64,000 nt of DNA from an uncultured Prevotellaceae bacterium (GCA_900318255.1 ONJX01000014.1:1-64000); one strand, 5' to 3'; positions 48,569-56,464 are shown, numbered from the stretch's first letter. A program made the numbers and translations. The notes: a model not told the origin generated them from the letters alone.

Positions 48569-48803
48569 CCCTCATTTTTAAGTCAGTTTTTTAGTTTTTT
48601 ACACTTTAAGCTGCACTTTAAGCACGTGACTGCACCTTTAACAAGAATCTTTTTTTGCAGTAAATGACGAGGAGCAGCACCAGCAACCATCATGTGATTT
48701 GCAATATTTTCTCGACATCGTGGCTGTTAAAGGCTAAGTTCACAAACGAAGTGCAAGAAAATATTTTTTTAAAAAACAAAAATAAATATTTTTATGTGCT
48801 GTT

Positions 48804-48856
48804 GGAAGTCGGAAATAACTTCCGTAGCGAAGCGCAGAGAAGTTATTCTGACTTTC
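48804..48856. repeat. Large hairpin with GTAGCGAAGCG loop
   Basis: Arms GGAAGTCGGAAATAACT (48804-48820) and AGTTATTCTGACTTTC (48841-48856) pair with a few bulges around a 20-nt loop containing GTAGCGAAGCG. The same 11 bases form the loop centre of the hairpin at 53703-53754, whose arms are different. It lies just outside the left end of the IS30 element. Confidence 0.7.
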
Positions 48857-48865
48857 AATAGCAGC

Positions 48866-49905
48866 TACAGAATCAATTGGCAATACAAAAAAACAAAAAG
48901 GGAGACCGAAGTCTCCCAGAGATTAATTAATTTTGTATTGCATATGTATGTTCAATTAACCTCGGAGCAAAGGTATCAAATATTTGCCTTACTCCAAACA
49001 AAAACACCGAGAAAAATAATTGCCAAGATTATAGGCAAGAGTGAATCCACAATTTCCCGTGAGTTGAGGCGCAACAGCACGGACAAGGGTGGCTATCTGC
49101 CATGGCATGCCCATGACAAGGCATTGGCCAGGCGCAAGCGTACAGCCAGCAACAGCGCCAAGGATCCTGTGCTCATGTGGCGCGTGAGGCAGTTGCTCAT
49201 TGACGAGCAATGGTCGCCCAGACAGATATCCGGAGCACTTGCCAGGGAGGGAGTGCAAATCTCACACGAGACAATATACCGAATGATCAGGGCCGATGAT
49301 ACTGGTGAACTGGCCAGGCACACCAGGCACAAGATGAAGCACCATCGCAGGCCAAAAAACAAACCGATGCCAATTGCCCATAGGACAAGCATCCACGAAC
49401 GACCGCTGGAGGCCAATGGCAAACGGTTCGGCGACTGGGAAATGGACCTCGTTGTGGACAAAGCGCAGCATGCCATTCTCACTCTTGTAGAAAGGCAGAC
49501 GAACATGATATTGATGGCAAAACTGCCACATGGGAAAAAGGCAAAATACGTCGCACAAACCGTCAACAGACTCCTTTTCCCATACAGGGAATCCATTCTC
49601 ACAATAACAACCGATAACGGACCAGAGTTCGCGGCGCATCTCGATATCACGAAGGAACTTGGAGTAACGGTCTTTTTCACTGATCCATATTCGGCATGGC
49701 AAAAAGGAGCTATTGAGAACACCAACAAGCTCATAAGGCAGTATATACCTAAAATGACTGATTTCAACAAGGTTACTGATTCTTTTGTCATGGCGGTACA
49801 GAAAAAACTCAATAGAAGACCAAGAGAAAAACTTAATTTCTCTACGCCCAAGAAAGAGTTCTTCAAACATTTTATTTAATTTTGCACTTGCCAGTTGACT
49901 CTACA
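48866..49905 (+). mobile_element. IS30-family insertion sequence (about 1.04 kb)
   Basis: A single transposase gene is bounded by imperfect inverted repeats. The left end runs TACAGAATCAATTGGCAA (48866-48883). The right end, reverse-complemented, runs TGTAGAGTCAACTGGCAA (49905 down to 49888); 14 of 18 match. The element seems complete. I cannot see a clear target duplication (left flank CAGC, right flank AAGT). Confidence 0.8.
48944..49879 (+). CDS. IS30 family transposase
   Basis: 311 residues from the ATG at 48944 (MYVQLTSEQRYQ); an open frame continues upstream to 48794 but crosses the inverted repeat. The N-terminal helix-turn-helix (about 5-45, TSEQRYQIFALLQTKTPRKIIAKIIGKSESTISRELRRNS) is the IS30 DNA-binding region. 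The DDE core is intact: Asp in GDWEMDLVVD, Asp in TITTDNGPEFA, and Glu in KGAIENTNKLIRQYIPK. The length is normal for IS4351-like Bacteroides elements. No frameshift is seen, so the transposase may be active. Confidence 0.93.
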   Translation: MYVQLTSEQRYQIFALLQTKTPRKIIAKIIGKSESTISRELRRNSTDKGGYLPWHAHDKALARRKRTASNSAKDPVLMWRVRQLLIDEQWSPRQISGALAREGVQISHETIYRMIRADDTGELARHTRHKMKHHRRPKNKPMPIAHRTSIHERPLEANGKRFGDWEMDLVVDKAQHAILTLVERQTNMILMAKLPHGKKAKYVAQTVNRLLFPYRESILTITTDNGPEFAAHLDITKELGVTVFFTDPYSAWQKGAIENTNKLIRQYIPKMTDFNKVTDSFVMAVQKKLNRRPREKLNFSTPKKEFFKHFI

Positions 49906-49975
49906 AAGTGGCTTTAAAAAACTATTTTTAAACAATTTTTATCTAAAAAATAGCCTTTATACCACTAATTGTCTT

Positions 49976-49983
49976 TACCTTTG
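49976..49983 (+). promoter_or_regulatory. -7 box of the FKBP cluster
   Basis: TACCTTTG, 39 bp before the first FKBP start. The -33 match is poor (TTTA at 49956-49959). Confidence 0.5.
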
Positions 49984-50022
49984 TAGGTTGATTTAGACAC
50001 AACTTAAAAATTATTATAATAA

Positions 50023-50613
50023 ATGGACAAATTAAGCTATGCGCTGGGCTTGAGTATGGCCCAGAATTTCAAGGGCTCGGGAATACAGGGCATTAATGCC
50101 GACGACTTTGCCGAGGCCCTGCGTGACGTGTATCAAGACCGAGAGAAAAAAATGAGCTACGACGAGGCCAAGAAGGTGGTGCAAGAGTTCTTCACCGAGC
50201 TTGAGGCCAACGCCGGTGCCATGAACGAGAAACTTGGCAAGGAGTACCTGGAGAATAACGCCAAGAAAGAAGGCGTGAAGGTGACCGAGAGCGGCCTCCA
50301 GTACCTCGTGCTCAAAGAGGGCGACGGCAAGAAGCCTGGTCCTAACGACGTGGTGACGGTTCACTACACCGGACGCCTGATCGACGGCACGGTGTTCGAC
50401 AGCTCGGTAGAGCGTGGCGAGCCAGCAACCTTTGCCGTTGGACAAGTGATTCCCGGATGGGTCGAGGGTCTGCAACTGATGAGCGAGGGCGCCGCCTGGC
50501 GACTGTTCATCCCCTCCAACCTCGCCTATGGTTCCCACGGCACTGGCCCCATTCAGCCCAACTCCACACTCATCTTCGACGTGCAGCTGATAAAAGTGGA
50601 AAGCAAGAAATAA
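50023..50613 (+). CDS. FKBP-type peptidyl-prolyl isomerase, cytoplasmic FklB type
   Basis: 196 residues without a signal peptide. The N-terminal FKBP_N dimerisation helices (about 1-85, MDKLSYALGLSMAQNFKGSG) precede the FKBP domain (about 90-195). Active-site features are all present: Tyr in VTVHYTG, Phe-Asp in GTVFDSS, the V-I-P-G-W segment GQVIPGWVEGLQLM, and Tyr in NLAYGSHG. It resembles FKBP22/FklB in size and layout. It is the first of four consecutive FKBP genes on one strand (37-bp gap to the next) and the only one without an export signal and with the canonical Trp. Confidence 0.93.
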   Translation: MDKLSYALGLSMAQNFKGSGIQGINADDFAEALRDVYQDREKKMSYDEAKKVVQEFFTELEANAGAMNEKLGKEYLENNAKKEGVKVTESGLQYLVLKEGDGKKPGPNDVVTVHYTGRLIDGTVFDSSVERGEPATFAVGQVIPGWVEGLQLMSEGAAWRLFIPSNLAYGSHGTGPIQPNSTLIFDVQLIKVESKK

Positions 50614-50650
50614 AGTTAAACAACACAATTAATACACACAAGTTTTTATT

Positions 50651-51595
50651 ATGAAAAAGTTTTTATTCGTAGCAGTGGCAGTGCTGCTTTTGGGCTCTAC
50701 AGTAACTAGCTGTAAGGGCAAGACAGAATCTAACAAGCTTAACGACTCTATCGCCGAGTTGCTAGGACAATTCATGGGCAATAACCTGAAGGCCTCCTTC
50801 CAATTCATGCCCGAGAGGTTCAAAGACATCGACAAGGAACAGATGTTGAGAGGCATTATGGAAGTCGTGAACATGGACACCACAAAGGCCGACCAGAGCT
50901 ACATGCAAGGTATGCAGATGGGTATGCAGGTTAATCAACAGCTCGCACAGCTCCAAGTGCAGGGAGTGAACATCGACCGCAGGGTTTTCATTAACGAGCT
51001 CAAGAAAGTGCTCAACAGCAAAGACACCCTCGACATGGCCAAGATGGACAAATACATGCAAGAGACTCAAACCAAGCTCATGGGCATGGTAGATAGAGCT
51101 GTTAAAGCCAAGGGCATCGAGAACGGCGAGGCCGGCAAGAAATACATCGAGGAGCAGATGAAGAACGACAAGGCCTTCAAGAAGACACAATCGGGCATAG
51201 CCTACAAAGTGGTGAAAGAAGGCACTGGCGCCAACTTCGTTGACGACGACATGGTTAACGTTGCCTATGTGGGCAAGCACATCGACGGACGTACTTTTGA
51301 CTCCTCTAACGGCAAGGAAGTTCCATTCTCGATGAAGGGCGTGGTACCTGGTTTCAGCGAGGTGCTCAAGCTCATGAAGCCCGGCTCGAAGGTTATCGCC
51401 ATCATCCCTGGCAACATGGCCTACAAAGATCAAGGCGACGGCCGCAAGATTGGTCCTAACGAGACTCTCGTGTTTGAAATCACTGCCGGCAAGGCCACCA
51501 AGGCTCCTGCCCCAGCTTCATATCCTGGCCGTCCAGCCCCCACTAAAGGCGCTCAGCCAGCTGCCGCACAGCAGCCTCAAGCCCAGGGCAATTAA
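50651..51595 (+). CDS. FKBP-type peptidyl-prolyl isomerase lipoprotein
   Basis: 314 residues. Signal and lipobox STVTSC predict a lipoprotein (Cys at about residue 20). The FKBP_N-like helical part (about 25-170) precedes the FKBP domain (about 175-280): VNVAYVGKHIDGRTFDSSNG, KGVVPGFSEVLKLMKPGSK, NMAYKDQGDG, ETLVFEI. The Trp of the usual VIPGW motif is Phe here. The last 35 residues are Ala/Pro/Gln-rich (APAPASYPGRPAPTKG), a flexible tail. It is probably a periplasmic or outer-membrane folding factor. The next FKBP gene is 19 bp downstream. Confidence 0.9.
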   Translation: MKKFLFVAVAVLLLGSTVTSCKGKTESNKLNDSIAELLGQFMGNNLKASFQFMPERFKDIDKEQMLRGIMEVVNMDTTKADQSYMQGMQMGMQVNQQLAQLQVQGVNIDRRVFINELKKVLNSKDTLDMAKMDKYMQETQTKLMGMVDRAVKAKGIENGEAGKKYIEEQMKNDKAFKKTQSGIAYKVVKEGTGANFVDDDMVNVAYVGKHIDGRTFDSSNGKEVPFSMKGVVPGFSEVLKLMKPGSKVIAIIPGNMAYKDQGDGRKIGPNETLVFEITAGKATKAPAPASYPGRPAPTKGAQPAAAQQPQAQGN

Positions 51596-51614
51596 TAATC
51601 TCTAAGAGTAAATA

Positions 51615-52121
51615 ATGAGAAGTATTTTCACTACACTTATCGTTTCCCTTGTGCTCGTTGCAGCCTCTAGCTGCAACAGCAACAAGGGCAATGATGGGTC
51701 GCAAGAAACGGGAGCCATCACCTCGATTGCCGACATCAACAAGCAGGACGGCGAGAAATATATCGCCACTCTGCTCAAGAACGACACAGCCTATGTAAAG
51801 ACAGAGTCAGGGCTATGCTACAAAATCCTCGAAGAAGGTGAAGGCGACAACTTCAAGGCTACCGATACCGTGGACGTCATCTATGTGGGCAAGCACATCG
51901 ACGGCTCGCAGTTCGACAGCTCCAATGGCGACATCGTGCCATTCCCATTGCAGAACGTGGTGGCAGGGTTCCGTGAGGTAATCATGCTCATGAAGCCAGG
52001 AGCAAAGGCCATCGCCGTCATCCCTAGCCACCTGGGATATGGTGTGCAGGGTAAAGGCCCCATAGGCCCTAACGAGACGCTGGTCTTTGAGCTCACCACA
52101 GTGGAGCTCCACAAAAACTAA
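51615..52121 (+). CDS. Short FKBP-type peptidyl-prolyl isomerase lipoprotein
   Basis: 168 residues. Lipobox VAASSC (Cys at about residue 19). After a short linker the FKBP domain (about 55-165) begins KTESGLCYKILEEGEGDNFKATDTVDVIYVGKHIDGSQFDSSNG and has VVAGFREVIMLMKPGAK in place of VIPGW, and HLGYGVQGKGPIGPNETL. It lacks the N-terminal dimerisation helices of its neighbours, so it is monomeric by inference. It is very similar to the FKBP domain of the preceding gene, suggesting local duplication; the gap to the next gene is 24 bp. Confidence 0.9.
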   Translation: MRSIFTTLIVSLVLVAASSCNSNKGNDGSQETGAITSIADINKQDGEKYIATLLKNDTAYVKTESGLCYKILEEGEGDNFKATDTVDVIYVGKHIDGSQFDSSNGDIVPFPLQNVVAGFREVIMLMKPGAKAIAVIPSHLGYGVQGKGPIGPNETLVFELTTVELHKN

Positions 52122-52145
52122 TTTCACATAAAAAAATACTGAAAC

Positions 52146-53561
52146 ATGAAAAAGATTTTTTTATTTGTTGCTTTAGCTGCCTTCGTGAGCAGCTTTGCTA
52201 TAGCACAAGAGCTAGACGTGGCACAGATTGCTAAGATGAGGCAGGTCAAGGCCGACTCAATGAGCATGATGCTCGGCAAGGTCTATGGCACTCAGGCCGC
52301 CATGAGCTACCCCACCACCGAGGCTCGACACATCTACCTCAAGGCCTTTAACGAGGCTCTTAATCTTGACCAGCAAGACGAACCCTACCGCGACGGGGTG
52401 AGCCTTGCCGAGCAGTTCTACCGCAATGCCGAGAACGTGAACAAGCAACTGGGCATCAACATGAGCCGCAAGGTGTTTACACAAACTTTCCTGGCAAAAT
52501 ATAACGACACCACCGCCATCAAGAACATGAACGAGGAGATGCGAAGCATCAACATGGAGGCCAAGCGCCTCACGGAAGAGGTTCGCGCGCTCAAGAAGGA
52601 CAGCGTGGCAGCCCTGGCGCAAGCCAGCCTCATCAGCGCCAAGAGCGACTCGCTGAGCATGAACATGGCACGCTTCTTTGGCTCGCAGGCTCAGTACATG
52701 AGCAAGCAAAAGAAGTTCAACGAGCAGCAGGTGGCACGCTTCCTTGAGGGCTTCAACAGCACTATCAGCATCGACGAGAGCAACAAGGCACTCATCGACG
52801 GCAGGCTGCTGGCAAGCGATTTTGCTGGCTTCGACAGGAACATCAAGAAACAGATGAGCTTGAACCTCAACAAGGACGCCTTTGTCACAGCGGTTACACA
52901 AACGCTCAACGACCCCACAGTGCCCACCGAGGCCGACTTCAAGGCCATCGACACAAAAACCCAGGCCTACGTGAAAGAGACTCAGGCCTTTGCCAAGGAG
53001 AACAGCCCCGAGGCTCTTACACAAAAGGGCATGGGCAAGAAATACATCGAGAACCAAATGGAGAAAGACCCCAAGTTCATTCAATCTCCCTCGGGACTGG
53101 TGTATAAAATCCTCGCCCCTGGCAATGGCAAGAAGTTCAACGAGACCGACAAAATCAAGGTCATGTATAAGGGAACTCACGTTGATGGCTCCACCTTCGA
53201 CGAGAGCAAGGAACCCATTTCTTTCGCTCCTAACCAAGTGGTGCCAGGCTTCAAGGAGGCACTGCTCATGATGAGCCCAGGAGCAAAGATGATCGCCATC
53301 CTCCCCTATAAACTTGCCTATGGCGAGCGCGGAGCAGGACAGAGCATCAAGCCCTTCGAGACTCTAGTGTTTGAAATCGAGACATTAGGCATCGACGACA
53401 GCGCACCAGCCACCAAACCTGCGCAAGCCGCCACCAAGGCCGCCACCAAGGCTCCTGCCGCCAAAGAGGCTAAGCCCGCCACCACCAGCAGCCCTAAAGC
53501 TGCCAAGAAAGCCACGACCAAAAAGGCCACAGGTAAGAAAGCCTCAAAAAAGCGCAAATAA
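52146..53561 (+). CDS. Exported FKBP-type peptidyl-prolyl isomerase with long helical region and Lys-rich tail
   Basis: 471 residues with a signal peptide (about 1-20, SSFAIAQ). Two FKBP_N-like helical units lie in tandem (about 25-155 and 165-290; each contains a KADSMSMMLGKVYGTQAAM or KSDSLSMNMARFFGSQAQYM type start). The FKBP domain follows (about 310-415; IKVMYKGTHVDGSTFDESKE, NQVVPGFKEALLMMSPGAK, KLAYGERGAG). The last 55 residues are Ala/Lys/Thr-rich, ending KKATTKKATGKKASKKRK, like histone H1-type tails, unusual in an exported protein. It is the last of four FKBP genes and is followed by a terminator. Confidence 0.9.
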   Translation: MKKIFLFVALAAFVSSFAIAQELDVAQIAKMRQVKADSMSMMLGKVYGTQAAMSYPTTEARHIYLKAFNEALNLDQQDEPYRDGVSLAEQFYRNAENVNKQLGINMSRKVFTQTFLAKYNDTTAIKNMNEEMRSINMEAKRLTEEVRALKKDSVAALAQASLISAKSDSLSMNMARFFGSQAQYMSKQKKFNEQQVARFLEGFNSTISIDESNKALIDGRLLASDFAGFDRNIKKQMSLNLNKDAFVTAVTQTLNDPTVPTEADFKAIDTKTQAYVKETQAFAKENSPEALTQKGMGKKYIENQMEKDPKFIQSPSGLVYKILAPGNGKKFNETDKIKVMYKGTHVDGSTFDESKEPISFAPNQVVPGFKEALLMMSPGAKMIAILPYKLAYGERGAGQSIKPFETLVFEIETLGIDDSAPATKPAQAATKAATKAPAAKEAKPATTSSPKAAKKATTKKATGKKASKKRK

Positions 53562-53587
53562 CACCCCCTAGCCTCATCCACAAAAAA

Positions 53588-53632
53588 AGATGACCGACGC
53601 CCCATCACTGGGCACCGGCCATTTTTTTTTCT
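53588..53632 (+). terminator. Intrinsic terminator of the FKBP cluster
   Basis: Imperfect hairpin GATGACCGACGCCC / GGGCACCGGCCAT with a short loop, followed by nine T (53622-53630). It lies 27 bp after the last FKBP stop. Confidence 0.8.
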
Positions 53633-53639
53633 GAATTGT

Positions 53640-53668
53640 GAAACAACGGGGTCTGACCCCATTGTTTC
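53640..53668. repeat. GAAACAA-GGGGTC hairpin
   Basis: GAAACAACGGGGTC (53640-53653) pairs with GACCCCATTGTTTC (53655-53668) with one mismatch and a 1-nt formal loop. It is related to 11098-11140. Confidence 0.7.
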
Positions 53669-53702
53669 ATTTCATGAGGCGAGAGCAGCCGAAGGCTGAC
53701 CT

Positions 53703-53754
53703 CTGGGTATCGATTGCTTGCAGTAGCGAAGCGACTGTAACAATCGGCACCCAG
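53703..53754. repeat. Large hairpin with GTAGCGAAGCG loop, flanked by CAGCC-GGCTG palindromes
   Basis: CTGGGTATCGATTG (53703-53716) pairs with CAATCGGCACCCAG (53741-53754), two mismatches, around a 24-nt loop holding GTAGCGAAGCG. It is bracketed by GCAGCCGAAGGCTG to the left and GCAGCCTTCGGCTG to the right. Confidence 0.75.
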
Positions 53755-53890
53755 GGTTACTCAAATGGCAGCCTTCGGCTGGAAACTTCCACATGAAAAC
53801 TAAGCTTCACATTTTGCCCCAACCACAAGGAGCGCCCTGTATGCCAAAGCGCAAACAGGTTGTAGTACCCACAATCTCACCACTGTCTTC

Positions 53891-53925
53891 CATAAACGAT
53901 AAACCATAAACGATAAACCATAAAC
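53891..53925. repeat. Heptamer array CATAAAC/GATAAAC
   Basis: Five alternating 7-bp units (CATAAAC, GATAAAC, CATAAAC, GATAAAC, CATAAAC). Nothing else is identified in 53760-53975. Confidence 0.85.
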
Positions 53926-53975
53926 CAGTGAGCAAGTTAACAACTTGCGATACATGAGTTATGGTTTAGGCCGTG

Positions 53976-54614
53976 TCAGGCGTTTTTGGGATTGATGTAG
54001 CTGAACTCGTCGAAGCGTGTGACTCCCATCTCTTGCAGGAGGATGCGGCTGCGGTCGATAGAGGCGGGGGTGTTGTGGTTGGGGATGTGTGGTAGGCGCA
54101 CGATTACCTTCTGCGCCATGCCGTCGTGCTGCATGAGCCAGCGTAGGTTGTCGAGCACCAGAGTGTTGTCGCGGGTGGTGTATTGCTTGTAGATGGCTGA
54201 ATTAGTGTCCTTTATGTCGATGAAATACTCGTCGATGTGTGGCATCACGAGCTCCAGGTGGTGACGCTCTACATTGAGCGACGTCTCGATGTTGACCTTC
54301 CACTGGGCGGGCTTCATGCGGCAAAACTCGTCGATAAACGCGCTGCGCAGCAGCGGTTCGCCGCCGCCGAAGGTCACCCCGCCGCCGGTGGCGAGGAAGT
54401 AGAGGTTGTCGAGCAGCAGCTCGTTCAGCAGGTCGCCCGTGCTGATGACGCGCCACACCTTCTCTGGGTCAAGGCACTGCGGGTTGAGGCAGTAGCGGCA
54501 TCGCAGAGGGCAGCCGTGAAATGCCACCAGCGTGGTCACCCCGCGGCCGTCGGTGGCAAGGCGGTGCCGCACTATGCCAATGAAAGGCGCCTTGAGCTCT
54601 TGCTGTTCATCCAT
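53976..54614 (-). CDS. Radical SAM glycyl-radical-enzyme activase-like protein
   Basis: 212 residues from the ATG at 54614. The radical SAM cluster motif is CPLRCRYC (C-x3-C-x2-C) in VAFHGCPLRCRYCLNPQ. A SAM-binding GGE-type motif follows in GGGVTFGGGEPLLR, then IETSLNV and YFIDIKDTNSAIYKQYT. This is the layout of PflA/NrdG-type activases, which install a glycyl radical on a partner enzyme. It is shorter than PflA (about 245 residues), and no second ferredoxin-like cluster insert is seen. No glycyl radical enzyme lies in the window, so the partner is unknown. It begins 2 bp after the stop of ATPase 2, which is unexpected. Confidence 0.85.
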   Translation of the reverse strand: MDEQQELKAPFIGIVRHRLATDGRGVTTLVAFHGCPLRCRYCLNPQCLDPEKVWRVISTGDLLNELLLDNLYFLATGGGVTFGGGEPLLRSAFIDEFCRMKPAQWKVNIETSLNVERHHLELVMPHIDEYFIDIKDTNSAIYKQYTTRDNTLVLDNLRWLMQHDGMAQKVIVRLPHIPNHNTPASIDRSRILLQEMGVTRFDEFSYINPKNA

Positions 54615-54616
54615 TG

Positions 54617-55744
54617 TCACATCATTTCTCGTTTGAACCACAACTTGAATAATGGGTCGGCGATGAAGGTGCCGTCCTCATTGCTCTCAATTATCTCGCG
54701 CTCGGTGAGGGCCTTTATCATCTTGGGAATGTTAGAGCGCGTGCCCAGGTCATAGACGCTTGTCGTCTCTTTCTTGCCAAAGTCGCGATGAATGCCTGCG
54801 ACTATGGCTCTTAACAAGTTGAGTTGGTAGGTGGAGAGGCGGGCGGTCTGCTCTACAAATAGTGGAACCACCTGCGCCATCGTTGCCTCCAGCCCATCAT
54901 TAAAACTCTCGTTTGTGACATGCTCTCCGCTCACTGCCAGCACATTCCATGCCAGTTGCTGCACATAAGCCGAATAATTCTCGACCGTGACACAAATTTT
55001 CTCGGCAATTTTAGGACTAATTTTCTTGCCTGCTTGCGCAAATCGCAGAATGATGAACGGCACCCATTTCTCAGCAGGAATTCTCTTAAGGAAAAACATG
55101 TCGCCAAACTGGTAGAACGGCATCTTGCGACTGTAAAAGATGTTGGCCATCAGGTGCTGCTTGCTGCCAAAGAGACAGTAGCTCACGTTGTGCTGGTGCT
55201 GCCACACGCTGCGCATGGCGCGCTGCACGCACAGCGAGTTGGGAATCTCACCAATTTGTTGAAACTCATCGATGCACACCACAATATTGATATTTCTCTC
55301 TAGAGCTATCTTCTCGGGGAGATTAAGAATCTCTTCGGCCGAATTGCGGTTTTTATCGATGCCTAGTGATAATGTGAAATCAGCGTTGAGGTCGGGAGAA
55401 AAGGATATTTTTGGGGTGATACTGGTGATGAATTTCCTGGCGTTCTCCACCATGGTGTCGATTTTTGTTGCTGTGGCTTTGATGATTGCCGAGGCAAACT
55501 TGTCGTAGAAGTCAAATTCTGTTCGGCATTTGTAGATATCCATATACACCACCTTTATCTTTGGGTCGTCAATCATTCTCATGACTTTCTTCACGAGCGA
55601 CGTCTTGCCCATGCGACGTGGCGAGATGAGGATTGAGTTGATGCCATTCTCAAAATTAAGTTTCAAGCGCTTGGCCTCAAGTTCGCGGTCGGTGAAATGC
55701 TCACCTTCAACCGACATCCCATAAACAAACGGTTTAGTTTTCAT
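54617..55744 (-). CDS. AAA-type ATPase of the archaeal ATPase/MNS clade (ATPase 2)
   Basis: 375 residues from the ATG at 55744; the longer frame (to 55807) crosses the promoter. It begins KTKPFVYGMSVEGEHFTDRELE, parallel to ATPase 1. Walker A is SPRRMGKTS (Lys47), Walker B INIVVCIDEFQQIG, and the sensor region SYCLFGSKQHLM. The C-terminal winged helix ends DLGTRSNIPKMIKALTEREIIESNEDGTFIADPLFKLWF. Same family and architecture as 33874-34944. Its function is not established. Two copies of a 37-bp composite palindrome lie upstream, one covering the -33 region. The stop codon is 2 bp from the start of the radical SAM gene. Confidence 0.87.
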   Translation of the reverse strand: MKTKPFVYGMSVEGEHFTDRELEAKRLKLNFENGINSILISPRRMGKTSLVKKVMRMIDDPKIKVVYMDIYKCRTEFDFYDKFASAIIKATATKIDTMVENARKFITSITPKISFSPDLNADFTLSLGIDKNRNSAEEILNLPEKIALERNINIVVCIDEFQQIGEIPNSLCVQRAMRSVWQHQHNVSYCLFGSKQHLMANIFYSRKMPFYQFGDMFFLKRIPAEKWVPFIILRFAQAGKKISPKIAEKICVTVENYSAYVQQLAWNVLAVSGEHVTNESFNDGLEATMAQVVPLFVEQTARLSTYQLNLLRAIVAGIHRDFGKKETTSVYDLGTRSNIPKMIKALTEREIIESNEDGTFIADPLFKLWFKREMM

Positions 55745-55764
55745 TTCTTGCTTTTGTTTTTTTG

Positions 55765-55772
55765 CAAAGATA
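55765..55772 (-). promoter_or_regulatory. -7 box of ATPase 2
   Basis: Minus-strand TATCTTTG, 20 bp before the start codon. The expected -33 position (around 55792) falls inside the palindrome at 55787-55823. Confidence 0.65.
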
Positions 55773-55786
55773 AGACAAAAAAGACA

Positions 55787-55823
55787 ATGTTCACCGAGTG
55801 GTGTCACACCAAGTGGTGAACAT
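55787..55823. promoter_or_regulatory. Composite palindrome, copy 1 (candidate operator of ATPase 2)
   Basis: ATGTTCACC-GAGT-GGTGT and ACACC-AAGT-GGTGAACAT form an outer dyad. Each half is itself a small palindrome of CACC-N4-GGTG type. Copy 2 (55877-55913) is identical except for one central base. Confidence 0.75.
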
Positions 55824-55876
55824 TATATTTTTTTAACTAAAACATTGATTTCTAAAGTAAAGACCTTGTTGAAAAA

Positions 55877-55913
55877 ATGTTCACCGAGTGGTGTAACACC
55901 AAGTGGTGAACAT
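55877..55913. promoter_or_regulatory. Composite palindrome, copy 2
   Basis: The 37-bp element is repeated exactly 90 bp from copy 1, with A in place of C at the centre. A fragment, CCACTTGGTGG, follows at 55924-55934. Confidence 0.75.
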
Positions 55914-55978
55914 TGATGGTGTGCCACTTGGTGGCTTCTCTTCACAATCGCCGATTGCTGCCTGGCGACTCGCTATCA

Positions 55979-56464
55979 TTATGGCCCGTAGGTGTTGCCG
56001 TTCTCGTCGATGGCCACCTCTCCCATCACCACTTCCTTGTCATCTTCGTCATCATCCCCTTCATCGTCTAAATAAGCATTTTTCTCACCGCTGACCAGAG
56101 GAGTGAAGCAGGAGTCGGAGTCGTCAAGATATCCATCCACATCTTCATAGCTGGTGCAAGTTTCGTGAGAGCAGGAAATATCGGAGCTTTCGGAGTCGTC
56201 GAGGTTATATTTATGGTGCTTGTGGCACGAACTCAATGCTCCTAACGCCAGGCTCAATCCAGCTATGGTTACCATTTTGCCCAGTGCCTGGCGGTTGCGC
56301 AGCTGTCGCTCCAGCCAGCGGGTCTCGCTCTCGCACTTTGGGCATGTGCCAGCGCAATCACCCTCGTGGTGACACTCGGCGGGAGTGTAATCTATCTCGT
56401 TGGCAACGGCGATGTCTCGCCTGATGGCCTTTAATGTCTCACATATTTTCTTGCCTTTTTTCAT
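55979..56464 (-). CDS. Cys-rich N-terminal module membrane protein (paralogue of the TonB-like neighbour)
   Basis: 161 residues from the ATG at 56464; the longer frame (to 56614) overlaps the upstream gene and is rejected. Residues 1-80 match the N-terminus of 56511-57509: KKGKKICETLKAIRRDIAVANEIDYTPAEC, then HHEGDCAGTCPKCESETRWLERQLRNRQALGK. Here four Cys (C-x5-C-x3-C-x2-C) suggest a metal site. A hydrophobic helix follows (MVTIAGLSLALGALSSC). The C-terminal half is very acidic (YLDDEGDDDEDDKEVV). The helix with SSC at its end could also be read as a late lipobox. Function unknown; 46 bp downstream of its paralogue, so cotranscribed. Confidence 0.75.
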   Translation of the reverse strand: MKKGKKICETLKAIRRDIAVANEIDYTPAECHHEGDCAGTCPKCESETRWLERQLRNRQALGKMVTIAGLSLALGALSSCHKHHKYNLDDSESSDISCSHETCTSYEDVDGYLDDSDSCFTPLVSGEKNAYLDDEGDDDEDDKEVVMGEVAIDENGNTYGP

